Assembly: GCF_933775445.1 (NCBI RefSeq)
Contig: NC_065876.1
Coordinates: forward strand, 24,304,001-24,368,000
Direction of reading: 5' to 3'
Source: Argentina anserina
Lineage: Eukaryota; Streptophyta; Magnoliopsida; Rosales; Rosaceae
Length of the DNA: 64,000 nucleotides
Shown: positions 25,096 through 37,699 of the stretch, in pieces
Numbering within the stretch: the stretch's first letter is position 1
How the letters are laid out: the number at the start of each line of letters is the position of its first letter
Position numbers and translations under genes: made by a program
The notes under the pieces: generated by a model
Databases searched by the model: none
What the model was told of the DNA's origin: nothing
What the model saw: only the letters and a program-made list of their open reading frames with translations

Positions 25096-25501
25096 TGACC
25101 ATTCTAGCGAGAGATCCATTTTTTTTGTTTAAAAAAAGGATAGGTGATTTGACTAATTTCTTGATTACATTTCACATTTCTATCGTTCAACTTTTAGAGT
25201 TTTAAAGTCTAATGCGTAGATCACATCTGTAAAATTTTAGCCAAAATTGAGGTGTTTAAGGCATTCAAAATTGTGAATTAAACTTATAAACATGAACGGT
25301 TCATGTTTGGCAGATTTAGTGGCTTATTGTTTTCACCAAGTTTGATACTTTAACGATCACCATTTTGACTAAAATTTTACAGATGTGATCTACACATTGG
25401 ACTCTAAAAGTTGAACGGTGGAGTAAAAATTTAATCGAAAAGTTGGTCAATAAAGTATCTTTTAAAATACCTAAAAAATGGATCCTTTAATAGAAAGACC
25501 C
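25096..25501. mobile_element. foldback MITE with ~150-bp inverted arms
   Basis: The left arm (from GACCATTCTAGCGAGAGATCC through TCGTTCAACTTTTAGAG to ATCTGTAAAATTTTAGCC, ending about 25240) is matched by the inverted right arm (about 25360-25501). Almost the whole element would fold into a hairpin. No ORF. Confidence 0.8.
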
Positions 25502-25547
25502 TAAATAAATATTTATATATATGCTGCACATGATTTGTTGCTCTCCT

Positions 25548-25741
25548 TTCTTTTCTTTTTTTAACTAATTGTCACAGTGTCCCAAAGGCACCTAGGCCGA
25601 TGGACTAATCTGTCGGAGGAGGTCTTCCTACGGGGTCATTAAATCCCCTCCCTAGCCACTTTTGATAGTTTCGTGAATCGAACTTAGGTTGGGTAGCACA
25701 CCCAACTAGGCAAGATCAACTACACTCCAAAAAGTGGTTTC
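25548..25741 (-). mobile_element. tRNA-derived SINE
   Basis: On the minus strand there is a box A-like TGTAGTTGATCTTG, then a box B-like GTTCGATTC, about 110 nt of unrelated body, and an A-rich tail (AAAAAAAGAAAAGAAAGG). This order is typical of plant Au-type SINEs. Confidence 0.6.
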
Positions 25742-25834
25742 CTTTCTATTTCTACCGCAAATTGAACTAGTACAATTTTACTTATTTAGCAGAACTTGAA
25801 CTCGCATGCACAAACTGTGATGCTATGCAACTCA

Positions 25835-27010
25835 AGATATAATGGCCAAGGGTTTTCCAAGAATTCCTTTTATGAAGTTAACCACATGCTAGAGGAACAA
25901 AATGCCGCCGCCTTCCCTTATAATGCCAGTCAACAAAAAGCCAAAAGCTCTTATATGTTCAACAAGCATGAGCCTTGTTTCTTTCTTCTGGTTGCAACTT
26001 TCTTCTCCGCAACTTATCATATTTCACGTGATAATAGTCATAAGTTCAAGTCATTGTTAATTGATCACTTCAGAGCTCTTAGTTTTCGACGGCAACTAGT
26101 TGGCTCATCAGTACTTACAGACATGTAAGTTATTACCAAGATTCGATCCAAAACCAAATTCAGTCACAGAAGTTCATGAACATCCCAGTGTCCATGTCTT
26201 GGCTCCCAAGCTCAAGAGTCACATACACGAGGACATGCCATCTGGAAAATTCAATAGATATGAAAACCCCTCATTCAGCCTACGAGGAAGGACAAACTCA
26301 AAGAGACTGAAAGCTAAAGATTCAACAACATACAACAAGAATGTTCAATAATCTTAACCATGACAACTTCAAGGTATAACCATAGCAGCTGGTAGTGACA
26401 TATAATGCATGGTACAGTAAACTACATAGCTGTGAGCCAACAATATAGAGCTTCCCAACAATCTACTCATCGGTAGAAGGGTTACCCAGCGACGGTAGGA
26501 ACTAAAAAGACTTAGTATCTCACTTGCAGTGTAAGCTACGTATGAGAGATGACATCCCCATAAGTATGTATAAATAGACTAAACTCTCCAAAGGAATTAG
26601 TATGAGAGAGAGGGTGTTCCATAAGCAGTTTCAATATGCCATTGGAACTAGTCTTTCTTTTTTCAGCAAGAAAAATAAAAATTGCTGCCAGTCTACAAAT
26701 GCCTTCAGAAGGGGCATCACTTTGAGGTATAATATTAACTATAGCAATTCCTAAAGGGGATTAGCATAGATGAACATTAGTAAAAGCGGTACCAGTGCCA
26801 CGGCTCCTTTACAGTGCCATTTTATGTGCCTATAATTTACTATTATGTTCCTCAGTCTTGATGAAATTGTTCAATAATAGGCTTTACCAATGTAAGAACA
26901 TGTTCAAACCTCACAATTAAGGAATTCTAAAGACCAGCAACACACGTAGCAGCTTGCTAAATGCTACGTCAATGAGTTCCTGCCATTATATAGCCAACAT
27001 ATTAGCTTAA
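25835..27010. repeat. dispersed direct repeat, copy A
   Basis: Collinear with 36370-37690 over more than 1 kb. Shared blocks include TAACCACA(T/G)GCTA near the start, the run around GAAAACCCCTCATTCAGCCTA, and ATAGGCTTTACCA(A/T)TGTAAGAAC near the end. It lies in the 3' flank of MRS2. No convincing ORF is conserved between the copies. Confidence 0.75.
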
Positions 27011-27117
27011 AACTTGGAAATATTTGAAGAAAAGACCACATCTATACTACAGTAATGTACAAAGACATCACAAATTGTTATCATGGGTATACAAAACCCA
27101 GTTGATGTCCTCATAAT

Positions 27118-27818
27118 GGCTGTGTTTGGTACAGCTGGGCTTATAAAAAAAGCTGGCTTATGCTGATTTCTGAAAATAAGTGGCTGATAAATAAAGTAGT
27201 TGAATGTTTGGTAAACTGGCTTTTATAAGTGGCTGTTAGTAACAGAAGCAGTGACAAAACGTTTGGTAAACTCAAACTGGCTTATATTTTTAATTTGTCA
27301 AATTACCAACTTAGACATTTTAGAAAATTTACATGAATTATTTGGTGATATAACGTACTCAACTGTATTATTATGTATCATTTTTCCTTAACTTTTAAAA
27401 CTTAAATGACATTATGATTATTATGCGACATTTGAAAATAAACATATCCATATTGGACCAGTAAGTACAAGTAGTTAATTTATGATATTGATTCAATAAA
27501 TCTGGACAATGAATCTTCTCATTAATAGACAACCAATTTCACAGTCAATGGCGTCGAAAAGACAGAGGTCAGATCGTGTAATTCCTTTAACTACATAAGG
27601 GTAACCACTGGAATTTTGAAAGTTTCATTAATTGTCGCTACAGTGATCTCCGCATCTTGTTCGGCTTTTGCTTCTATAAGCTGCCCTCCCCCTACTTCTA
27701 CTTATCGAGCTTAAAAGTCCCAGCTTTTGGAAGCAGTAGCTGAGAAGCTCATTTACCAAACCCTTATGTGAACTTTGCTTATAATCACAGGAGTAAAAAA
27801 GCTTTACCAAACACAGCC
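27118..27818. mobile_element. MITE with 14-bp perfect terminal inverted repeats
   Basis: Starts GGCTGTGTTTGGTA and ends TACCAAACACAGCC, with AAT on both sides. Subterminal sequences are also inverted (GCTTATAAAAAAAGCTGG against AAAGTCCCAGCTTTTGG). A PIF/Harbinger-type MITE is the most likely class. No transposase. Confidence 0.75.
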
Positions 27819-28193
27819 AATGTCAGTCCAAGAAAAAACACACAATGTCATCAAAATGTATTAATGGGATCATCTGTTTTTTGCAATATGAGATGAAAAA
27901 ATCACTGTATTATAACAAAAGAAAGGTCCAATGATGTTACAGCAGTTGTAAAAGTTTGTTTGATGCAATTTGCTACAGTAGTTCTTGTCATATCAAGAGA
28001 AGGGATGGAATCCCTGAACGTGTTGCACTTACTAAACTGCAACACTCTAGCGCTCGCACAAAACGTCTAACAAGCATTACCCGACACAAAACGTCGGTCT
28101 TCTTTTTTCTTTTCTTTTTGGTGGGAAGTTGATAGTCAGGCTTATAAACAAGTTTGTAAATCTAGTCTATATACGGAAGTTCATGAAGGAGAC

Positions 28194-30686
28194 TCACGAA
28201 CCAAGCAGCTTCTTCCACCTCGCGTACCCAAAAATAAGGAAGAAAAGCAATACCGAAAATGCAGTAATTCCTCCAACGAAGTATTCAAATATCCCGTACG
28301 TCTTGTATAATACACAGGGAATGTTCATACCAAATATTCCTGAAATCAAGGTCTCAACGGCTATAGCAAATGATGCAATGGTCAATGTTAATTGAAGCTG
28401 AATGAGTTCATTTCGCTGGTTGTCAAGTTGAATGTTGACATAGTCCTCTGTGTCATCTATATACTCCCGTACCTACAGCAAATGGAGAAACAATACAACT
28501 GTCACCCAAGCAATACAGTTATATCCCCTACTATTTATCTTACTTTGCATAAAACCTGAAAGAAAAAAAGTATGAAAAAAAAAAAACGGGGAGAGTAAAA
28601 ATAAATCCTAAAAGTAATCACCAGTGATCTTAGACTTATCACAGATGCTGTCTTTCACCTTGAAAGTCGGCTATTAGCGGAACTATCACATCTTTGACTA
28701 TGTCTTATTCCTCAAAGATGGTATCATTTTCAAAGTCAAGAAGATCACTGACAAGGCTATTTTCATGTGGTGAGTTGGTTAATTGTAACATTACTGTCTA
28801 CAGACTGATCAATCTTCTACAGTCCTTTTCTCTTTCTCGTTTTAGAAACCAACTAACTTGTAAATTAATAATCCCATAAAAAAATTATTGTTAAATATTT
28901 CGAACTTGAAATCCTCCAATGTCTAAAATCCAGGATCAACAGAAAATTGTGCAATTTATGAGGTTGATTATAATAGTGACAGAATTACCTTTAGGCATTT
29001 AAGAAAAGGAGGGATCAATATATCCAAAATGTCAGAGAATTGAACTGCATTTGACTATTAATTATAAAATTGTTAAGCGAAGACTTGCACTTACAGATAA
29101 TATTTTGTTACGAGTTCCATCAAGTTGCATAAAATAAGCCTCAAGCAACATTTCCAGATCCTCTACATCATCTTCGCCCATGTTGTTGCTAGTTACCAAA
29201 CTACCACTTCTATTAGAACTTAGCCGACGAAGATTGGGTGCAGCAGGGCTGATGCTATATGAGCCAGACCGCGCCAACAAAGCCTCAGATTGTTGATTTT
29301 GAATCCACTTTCTTGTCAAATATAAATGTGCCATGTCTTCATTGTCATCCAGCAAATGTTCGATTTCATCCCTGACCTGAAATTAAATAGATACATCCTT
29401 CACTTGATCAAAAAGAAGTAAATAGTTTTTATAAGATGGCATATAGATGACAGTAGGAAGAACTTCCAAAACCAATGCGAAGAACTTTCACACCAGTAAC
29501 ACTGCCCTATTACAGTACTATCAATAAGATACTACAACTTTTGACATAACGTCTGACTATTTCATTTTGTGATTGTAACCATGCATGGTTAAATTTGGTT
29601 GTATATATTGGTGTAGACTGGATGATAAATATTGACGTATAACCTCAGCTCCATTGTATATATGTCCTTTCTTTATTTTGACTTTGGTAGATTAGGCCAG
29701 GTTATTAACACAGAAGAGGATTAAAATTTCAGAACAGTAGACATGTTAACACAACAGTCATTGATCAGTTGGACATAGACTGCAGAGTTGCCATGTGATT
29801 CTCATGAAGTAAGATGAGCATATATACCTTCTGTACTCGCGCAAGCAAACGGGTGAGATTGCTTTTCAAACTGCGAACAAGTTCAAGATTCTTGGTGCTA
29901 ACATTTCTGGCTAGTTCATCGAGTATCGGGTAAGCTTCCATCTCAAGGTCTGCCACACTGGAATCCAAGTAGGTACAGACAACTTCTAGAGCAATCTCGA
30001 GAACCTGAAACTCAAACGGGAGATCACATTGCAAACCTTCAACGGCCTCGGGAACAGGTAACCATTGCCTCGCAGTTGGCGCATCCAGATCATTGTCTTG
30101 GTCATCAACCCTGGATTGGGTTTTAAAAGGAAGCTGTTGTCTTAGCTGATCCGCAAAGGGAAGAACCTCCTGCCGCAGAGGATCAAGCAACAGAACCTCT
30201 TCGGCGGTAACTATAGCCTTTATGAACTCCAAATTGACCACCATGGCCTTCTCCCTGGCTGCAAAAGAAATGAGAAATTGACACAGAAGATCAAAGCTTG
30301 AAGAAGAAATCAGTCACAGATAAGGGGGGAGGAGGAGGAATGGTACCAAGGATGCTGGAGGAATGGGAGAAAACAGGGCCGAGAATTCTCAAGTCACGAG
30401 GAGGAATGGCAGCACGTCGGATAATAGCATTTTTGTCACACTCCACTAGCTCGGAACCGCCGCAGCGATCGAACCGCATCCAGAGCCTGGCTCCCCCGGC
30501 CTTCTTCTTGGCTTTCACGGCCAAATTGTTGTTCAAGGGTGAGAGTGGGGGCGAGGTTGCGTGTCCCATCGGCTGAGGCTGAGGCGGCGAAGGAAAAGGA
30601 GAAGGTGGAGGGCCAATAAACTTCTTCGCCCGACGGCGGCTGCTGCTGCTACGCTTCAACGAGAAGGGACCCTTCCCCATTCTCAA
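28194..30686 (-). CDS. MRS2: MRS2/MGT-family magnesium transporter, 4 exons
   Basis: A CorA-type Mg2+ channel that works as a pentamer in plastid, vacuolar, mitochondrial or plasma membranes, depending on the member. Minus-strand exons: 30686-30347, 30258-29828, 29376-29095, 28472-28194. All junctions are GT-AG and the total is 443 codons plus stop, normal for the family. Motifs in order: [18 protein letters not shown]; the [21 protein letters not shown] block; an acidic [16 protein letters not shown] helix; the long helix ending RNELIQLQL; the signature GMN within SGIFGMNIP; a second membrane helix; then RWKKLLGS. Two membrane segments flank GMN as expected. The second in-frame ATG (30680) may be the true start. 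The N-terminus is Pro/Ser/Arg-rich; I cannot tell whether it targets an organelle. Intact. Confidence 0.95.
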
Positions 30687-30699
30687 TCTCTCGAGCTGA

Positions 30700-30962
30700 T
30701 GATTACAAATTTACAATATTAGGTTTGAGCGGAGGGAATTTGCGACAAAACAGCAACAAAACAATCATAAACAACAGATTCACACAAAAAACTATAAAAA
30801 CTAACTAATTAAATTTTACTCAATTAAAACACATACTTAGGACTAATCATTTAGCCCGCATATCTAAAAAGCCCGCAGAGTCCCGCATATCTAAAACACA
30901 TGCTTTTATCCGGCCCGGCACGCGAGAAAGCCAGATTCCGTGTGTAGAGGACCAGATTAAGA
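30700..30962. other. MRS2 upstream region
   Basis: No gene. 30840-30930 contains repeated AAAGCCCGCA and CCGGCCCGGC patches like the ends of the following element, so its left border may be compound. Confidence 0.4.
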
Positions 30963-33460
30963 TTAGAGGTGTGAAACCCGACCGGGCCCGCAGCCCGTAA
31001 AAGCATACTCAATAATAAAATATTATACATACATATTTTATTAGATTTAGAATAAAACTATCGCATTATAAAACAACTATATGAAAAAAAAATTCTCGGG
31101 ATCGATCGACACCAGTCGATATAATCGGTATATATATTTAGTGACCATGTAAAAATTTCATATAATTCGAACCTCGTTTAACCGTCAGAATTTCCGGTAA
31201 ATCGAAAACAAGACTAATATGTCATAAGGGAATACCCATTACCAAAATGTGAATACCGAAAGCCGTTTGCATATCTAAAATCACCTAATTTTCGTCACCG
31301 ATTGTGTGCGGTCGCACAAAAAAAAATTCATTTGGTAAAGTCCCGATCAATGAGGATTTTAATATGTCAAAACACCTTTTTTTTACGTAGGTACGGACGG
31401 TCAAACAATATCCAAAATGGACGATTTTACGGGTTCCCTAAATATATATATTGATCAAATCTCCTTGTGTCGATCGACCATATTTCGAACTGGAGTTATC
31501 GATCGCCGAAGTATCCACTAATGTATCATAACCTTTATATTATGTTTTATAATAAAACTATCGCATTATGAAGCGACTATATGAAGAAAACTTCTCGAGA
31601 TCGATCAACACCAGCCGATGTGATCGGTATATATATTTAGTGACCAAGTAAAAATTTCATCTAATTCGGACCTCGTTTAACCATTAGAATTTCCGGTAAA
31701 CCGAAAACACCACTAATATGTTATAAAGGAGGACCCATTACAAAGATGCAAACGCCGAAAACCGTTTTAATATCTGAAATCACCTAATTTTTGTTACTTA
31801 TCGTGCACGGTCACACAGAGGAAACCTATTTAGCAAAGCCCCGGTCAATAGGGTGTCAATATGTTAAAACGTCTCTGTTTTGTTGACCGTTGGTGTGAAC
31901 GGTCAAACCATTTCCAAAACGGACAAATTTTTTACGGGATCCCTAAATATATATACCGATCACATATGTTAGTGTCGATCGACCATATTTCGAACTAGAG
32001 TTAGCGATCGCCTAAGTATCAACTAATGTATTATAACATTTATATTAGGTTTAGAATAAAACTATTGCATTATGAAGCGACTATATGAAAGAAACTTTTC
32101 AGGGATCAATCGACTCCAGCTGATGTGATCGGTATATATATTTAGTGACCCTATAAAAATTTCATCCAATTCGGACCTCGTTTAATCGTCATAATTTTCG
32201 ATAAATCGAAAACACCACTAATATGCCCTAAGTGAGGACCTGTTGCAAATATGTGAACGCCGAAAGCCGTTTTTATATCTGAAATCACCTAATTTTTGTT
32301 ACCTATAGTACGCGGTCACACAGAGGAAACCTATTTAGAAAACATTCGGTCAATGGGGTTTCAATATGTTAAAACACCTCTTTTTTTTGTTGACTGTTGT
32401 TACGAACGGTCAAACCATGTCCAAAATGTATGAAATTTTTACGGGGTCCCTAAATATATATACCGATCACATCTGCTGGTGTCGATCAACCATATTTCGA
32501 ACTAGAGTTGGTGATCGCCTAAGTGTAAGCTAATGTATTATAACCTTTATATTAGGTTTAGAATAAAACTATCGCATTATGAAGCAATTATATGAAAGAA
32601 ACTTCTCTGGATCAATCGATACCAGCCGATGTGATCGGTATATATATTTAGTGACCCTATAAAAATTTCATCCAATTCGGACCTCGTTTAATCGTCACAA
32701 TTTTCTATAAATCGAAAACACCACTAATATGCCCTAATGGATGACCCATTATAAATATGCGAACGCCGAAAGCCGTTTGGATATCTAAAATCACCTAATT
32801 TTTATTACCTAACGTGCATGGTCGCACTGAAGAAATCTATTTGGCAAATCCCCGGTCAATGAGGTTTCAATATGTCAAAATGTCTCTTTTTTAGTTAACC
32901 ATTGGTACGAACGATCAAATCATGTCCAAAACGGATAAAATTTTTACAGAGTCCCTAAATATATATACCGATCACATTTGCTGGTGTCGATCGACCATAT
33001 TTCGAACTAGAGTTGGCGATCGCCTAAGTGTCCACTAATGTATTATAACCTTTAGATTATGTTTATAATAAAACTACCACATTATGAAGCGACTATATGA
33101 AGGAAACTTCTCTGAATCGATCGACACCAGCCGATGTGATCAGTATATATGTTTAGTGGCCCTGTAAAAATTTCATCCAATTTGGACCTCGTTTGGTTGT
33201 TGGAATTTCCGGTAAATCGAAAACAACATTAATATGCTCTAAGGGATGACCTATTACAAATATGCGAACGCAGAAAATTGTTTAGATATCTGAAATCAAC
33301 TAATTTTTGTTACCTATCGTGCGCGGTCGCATTGAAGAAATCTATTTGGCAAAACCCCGGTTAATGGGGTTTTATTATGTGAAAACGCTTCATTTTTAGT
33401 TGACCGTAGCTACGGATAGTCAAATCATGTTCAAAACGAATGAAATTTTTACAGGGTCCC

Positions 33461-33494
<34 letters not shown>

Positions 33495-33788
33495 ATCTAT
33501 TGCTGTTGATTGACAATATTTCGAAATTAGAATTTATTTGTGACTTTTTTTAGGATGTTTTCTAATAATTATTTTATTATTTCAAACTCTTAAATTAGAG
33601 TATTATATATATATTTTCTAATACAAGCCCGCAAAACCCGGCCCGTAAAAGCCTGCAAGACCCGGTCCGTAAAAGCCCGCAAGGCCTGCCATAGGTGGGT
33701 GGCTTGGATATTTAGATTTGTGAAAATACCCGGCCCGGCCCGACACTTATTTAAATTTACTAAGGCCCGGCCCGAGCCCGCCACTCTT
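30963..33788. mobile_element. hAT-like shell containing a tandem array
   Basis: The left end TTAGAGGTGTGAAACCCG plus ACCGGGCCCG faces a right end GGCCCGGCCCGAGCCCG plus CCACTCTT. These are approximate inverted repeats of the GGTGGC...CGGGCCGGGC kind seen in plant hAT elements. I did not find an 8-bp target duplication. The interior is the 505-bp array plus a GGCCC-rich right part (33620-33790). No transposase. Confidence 0.5.
31051..33540. repeat. five tandem ~505-bp units, each with inverted arms
   Basis: Units begin with AATAAAACTA at about 31051, 31551, 32054, 32562 and 33067; the last is shortened by an AT run (33463-33491). Within each unit an early stretch (CGATCGACACCAG...GGTATATATATTTAGTGACC...AAAATTTCATC) recurs about 220-310 nt later as its reverse complement. 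Each unit can thus form a stem of roughly 90-100 bp. No ORF. Confidence 0.85.
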
Positions 33789-34195
33789 GGGCTACATACC
33801 TGAATGGCTGAATGAAGTGACAACAACAACACACAAAATGCAAGAGTGACGAAGAAAAAAGACGCATTCCACGCATAAAACCTACAAAAAAAACAAATGA
33901 AGCATAGTAATCCCAATTAGTAGTTAGTGAATCAGTAACAAATATAAGGTTACTTCAAAATATAAGGTTCTTCCCCAGCAATGGAGGTGGAACTTCAAAA
34001 TAAGGTTTCAATTCCAAACTCTGAGTAAATTTCTGTTTTATATCATACAAACTTGTGAAGCCTACTAAAATAGAACGATGGATTGTTATGAACTACATTA
34101 AAGATATATATTAATGACAGTTATAAATTGTCTCTACCAAAATACTAGAGACGAATATTTACATAATTGTGTCTTTAATAGTATGTAAAAGTCCT

Positions 34196-34456
34196 CTATC
34201 CACGAAAGCGGATTTTGACGGGCTTTCTCGCGGACCATGTAAAACCCATTGGGCTTGCGGGCCTCCGCAGGCTTTTCAGATCCGTGGGATAAATGATGAG
34301 GCCTACAAGCAGTGCCACGATGATCACCACATGTTCGACGATATGCCAAAGAGGAACTGTCTTGTCCTTCTCGTGAATTTCGGGCGCTAGGGCATTGTTG
34401 ACAACCTGGGAGATTGAGGCTTGAATTGGGTGAAAATCAGTCTTTTGTTCTGCCAT
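34196..34456 (-). CDS. hypothetical small membrane protein (doubtful)
   Basis: An 86-codon ORF. It has a polar N-terminus, then a clear hydrophobic helix around HVVIIVALLVGLII (about residues 42-55), followed by a basic tail. I recognise no family. It could be a gene remnant, a first exon or chance; no promoter or conserved neighbour supports it. Confidence 0.2.
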   Translation of the reverse strand: MAEQKTDFHPIQASISQVVNNALAPEIHEKDKTVPLWHIVEHVVIIVALLVGLIIYPTDLKSLRRPASPMGFTWSARKPVKIRFRG

Positions 34457-34459
34457 TGT

Positions 34460-36365
34460 ATGAAATTTGTAGGCAAAAACTGTCTATTCTTTCTCGTCGG
34501 TGGCGTTTGGGGTTCTTTGAAATTGTTGACATCGATTGTGAGATTGGTTGATTTGGGTGACCTTTGGGCAGAAACAAGACTTGGTTGCGCCACTGCTAGT
34601 TTGAATTACAACAGGTAAGACTTCCCTCTTGGCTCGGTGCGTGAAATCCCAGACCACAAATTTGGTATTTTGTCTCACTCCCATTAATCAAACATGATCT
34701 CAACTTGTTCAAAAAAACCACAGCCTAAACTTGCTTCCATGCTTTTAAAATGGTAACACCTCTTCAAATTTTTGGGTGGCTAGTATTTAATTCCAACCAC
34801 ACATTGATTAAACTTTCAACAATTCACGACACCCGTACCATAATCAACTGTTTTGTTTTATTTGTGCTTTGTTAAACCTTGCTGCTATAATTTGAGAGGA
34901 CCTTAAATTTGACAAACCCTCATTGTGCAGGCAGGCCGCAAGGCCAGAACTTGGCATTTTACAATTTGTCACAATTCTAGAGATTCAATCAAGCGGTAGT
35001 TTTAAAGGGTGAGTTCTCAATTGTTTTAGTATGGCACCGCCAACCTCTTTCATTTTTGTACAGCGGCACCACTTCAAGCTTTCGAAGCAAAATTAAATTA
35101 AATTTTTTTTTCAGGAATTAATCACGGTGACGTTTCTTTGAGATGGTGACTTCAGAACTCATGGAACAACGTTTGTGGAGACAGAGCTTCGGCATGGTCA
35201 TTGGAGACGCTGCTCCGGTGATCATCAGGACGCTGTACGGAATTGCCTTGTTTATATATTGAATCGTTGAGAGGCCTGTGAACACATTAGAGTGGAGAGA
35301 GTCTCACCCTTCACTTTTGTGTGATCGTCGAGCTTGGATTGTTTGCTTTTGAACTTCGTCCTCTTTTGCAGGGCTTCGACTATGTTTTCTCCTTCTCTAC
35401 TTATGCTGCGTGGCTGCTCTCTGCGTCCCTTTCACGTTGCTCTCCACTCCTATGCGTCTTCTCCTTGTTCTCTGCGCTTGTTTCCGTCTTATTCTTCTGT
35501 GTTTTGAGAAGTCTTTATTTATAGAGGTCGCCAAGTAGTTGAGTCTAAGTTGATCTGGGCTTCCCTCCTATAATTGATTAGAACACATCTCTTTGAGAAG
35601 ACTTCCACTTAATCTCAACTTCCTCAAAGCAATCCTTAGCTCCGTACAAGGCTATTGGAAGCCCAGGAGTGTTTGGACTCCGTAATCCTTCAATCTCCAT
35701 GCTGACACCATTCATATTTTCTTTTACCGAAATTAATTTTTTTTTTTTCGATTTCAACAATCATCTAAAGCAACATCAATTCATCAACATTGAGTCTGAG
35801 AAAAAAGATTACATGACTTGGACAAACTATCAGGAGGACCTGTAGAAATTGAGGACCGGATGGGAATCAACTGAAGCTTCAAGCTGTGAGAAGAGAACTA
35901 AAGTGGGGATGAACTTATTTTTAAAAATTTCCTCATTTTGTGCTTTGCCAAATTCGACGGCAACGCATTAAGATGTAAACCAATTCAGATTCGGAAATGA
36001 GTCAAATGCCAGAAATAGCATATAAGTCTTCCAATTACTAAATTTAATAATAATTATAATTAAAAAACCACTTTTGTGGGAGGTTTTGTGAGATTTTGGG
36101 AAAATGCACATCACTAAAGGCAACAAATGATTTGTGCCCTAACTTTTTTTTTGTAGTGATATGTTCAGTATTGCACGCCAAACATCAAACAACCTGGCAT
36201 AAATTTATGTTTATTCGCTTATGGATAAGCATTGCATAATTCATAACTAGCATCTTCCGTGAAAAAAAAAAAACACATTAGATTCGGTATTCTTGGCACA
36301 GATTCAAGCTGCATAACCACTGTTTTGCGATGAACTTGGCTCCCATACATTAAAACGTGGCGATG
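34460..36365. other. intergenic, no gene supported
   Basis: Only short ORFs. A minus-strand stretch at 35578-35760 is open for 60 codons but shows no known domain. Confidence 0.35.
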
Positions 36366-36369
36366 CCCA

Positions 36370-37690
36370 TGGCCAAGGATAATTCAAAATTTTCCGGAGA
36401 ATTCAGTCGAAGATGTTAACCACAGGCTAAATGAACGAAACGACGCGATCCAGTTAACATAAAGCTCTTGCATGTTCAACAACAAGCACAAGCCTTGTTT
36501 ACTTCTGGTTGCAGCTTTCTTCTCTGTGACATCCTTTTATCCCCACAACTAGAGAATTCTGGAAACCAGTCCTCAGCAACTTTCCATATGTCACGTGATA
36601 ATACTAGTCATTCTCGACAGACACTGGATTAAGTTCAAGTCATCAACAATTGATCAGTTCAGAGCTCATAGAATTGAAGGACCAAAAGAAATTTACTACC
36701 ATGTTTCAATCCAAAATCAAATACAGATGCATGAGTATCCGCCTACCTCCTTGAAAGAAAGCCTTCAAATTATCCAGTCCACAGAAGTTTACGAACTTCA
36801 GCTTCCCAGTCTCTCCTTGTCTTGGCTTACAAGCTCAATAGTCACATACACAAGAGGATAGGCCATCTGAAAAACTCAATAGACGTGAAAACCCCTCATT
36901 CAGCCTATGGGGCAGGATAAACTCAAAAAGACTGAGCTTGAAATTCTACAACATACCACAAGAATGTTCAGTAATCTTACCCATGACAACTGCAAGGTTC
37001 GACCATCGCATCTGGTATCGACATATGACGCATGTACAGTATAGAACCTGTACAGCATCCCAATAGAACCTGTAGAAGGGTTACCCAGAAACTGTAGCAG
37101 CCTAAGTCCTTAAATCTCACTTGAAAGGGTAAGCTACGAATGAGAGATGACATCCCCAGAAGTCTGTAAACATAGACCAGTTATTTCCTTCTCAACTCTC
37201 CAGAGGGATTAGAAAGAGAGGGGGAATCTTATATTACTACTAGTCTTTCATTTCATTTTCTTCCTGTCTTTTCAGAAAATTAAAATTACTCCCAACCCAG
37301 AAATGCACTCAGAAGGGGCATCACCTCAAGGTATAATATCAACTATAGCAATTCCTAAAGAGGATTACATGAATTCCATTTGGGGAAATTGTAAAGAGCT
37401 TTTCTTTACTCTATATGCACCAGATCTATCTTACCGGATCCGCTACCCACAGTATGGTAGATGAACATAGCAAAAGCAGTACCAGTCCCCACGGTTTCTT
37501 TACCATGTCATTTTATGTGCCTACAATTTACTATTATGTTCCTCCGTCCTGAAATTATATTTTAATAATAGGCTTTACCATTGTAAGAACATTTTCAAAC
37601 CTCACAAGGAATTCTAAAAATCAGCCTCACACGCAGCAGCTAGCTAAATGCTACATCAATGCATTTCTGCCATTATATCTGTGGCAAATG
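36370..37690. repeat. dispersed direct repeat, copy B
   Basis: Collinear with 25835-27010, same orientation, lying about 10.5 kb away in the 3' flank of the SRO gene. By eye identity is about 80-85 percent with indels. The MITE at 27118 lies just beyond the end of the matching segment. Confidence 0.75.
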
Positions 37691-37699
37691 TAGCGTAAA

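Noticed and set aside
35321..35524. hydrophobic 67-codon ORF
   Set aside because: Composition from a CT-rich stretch; no supporting signal.
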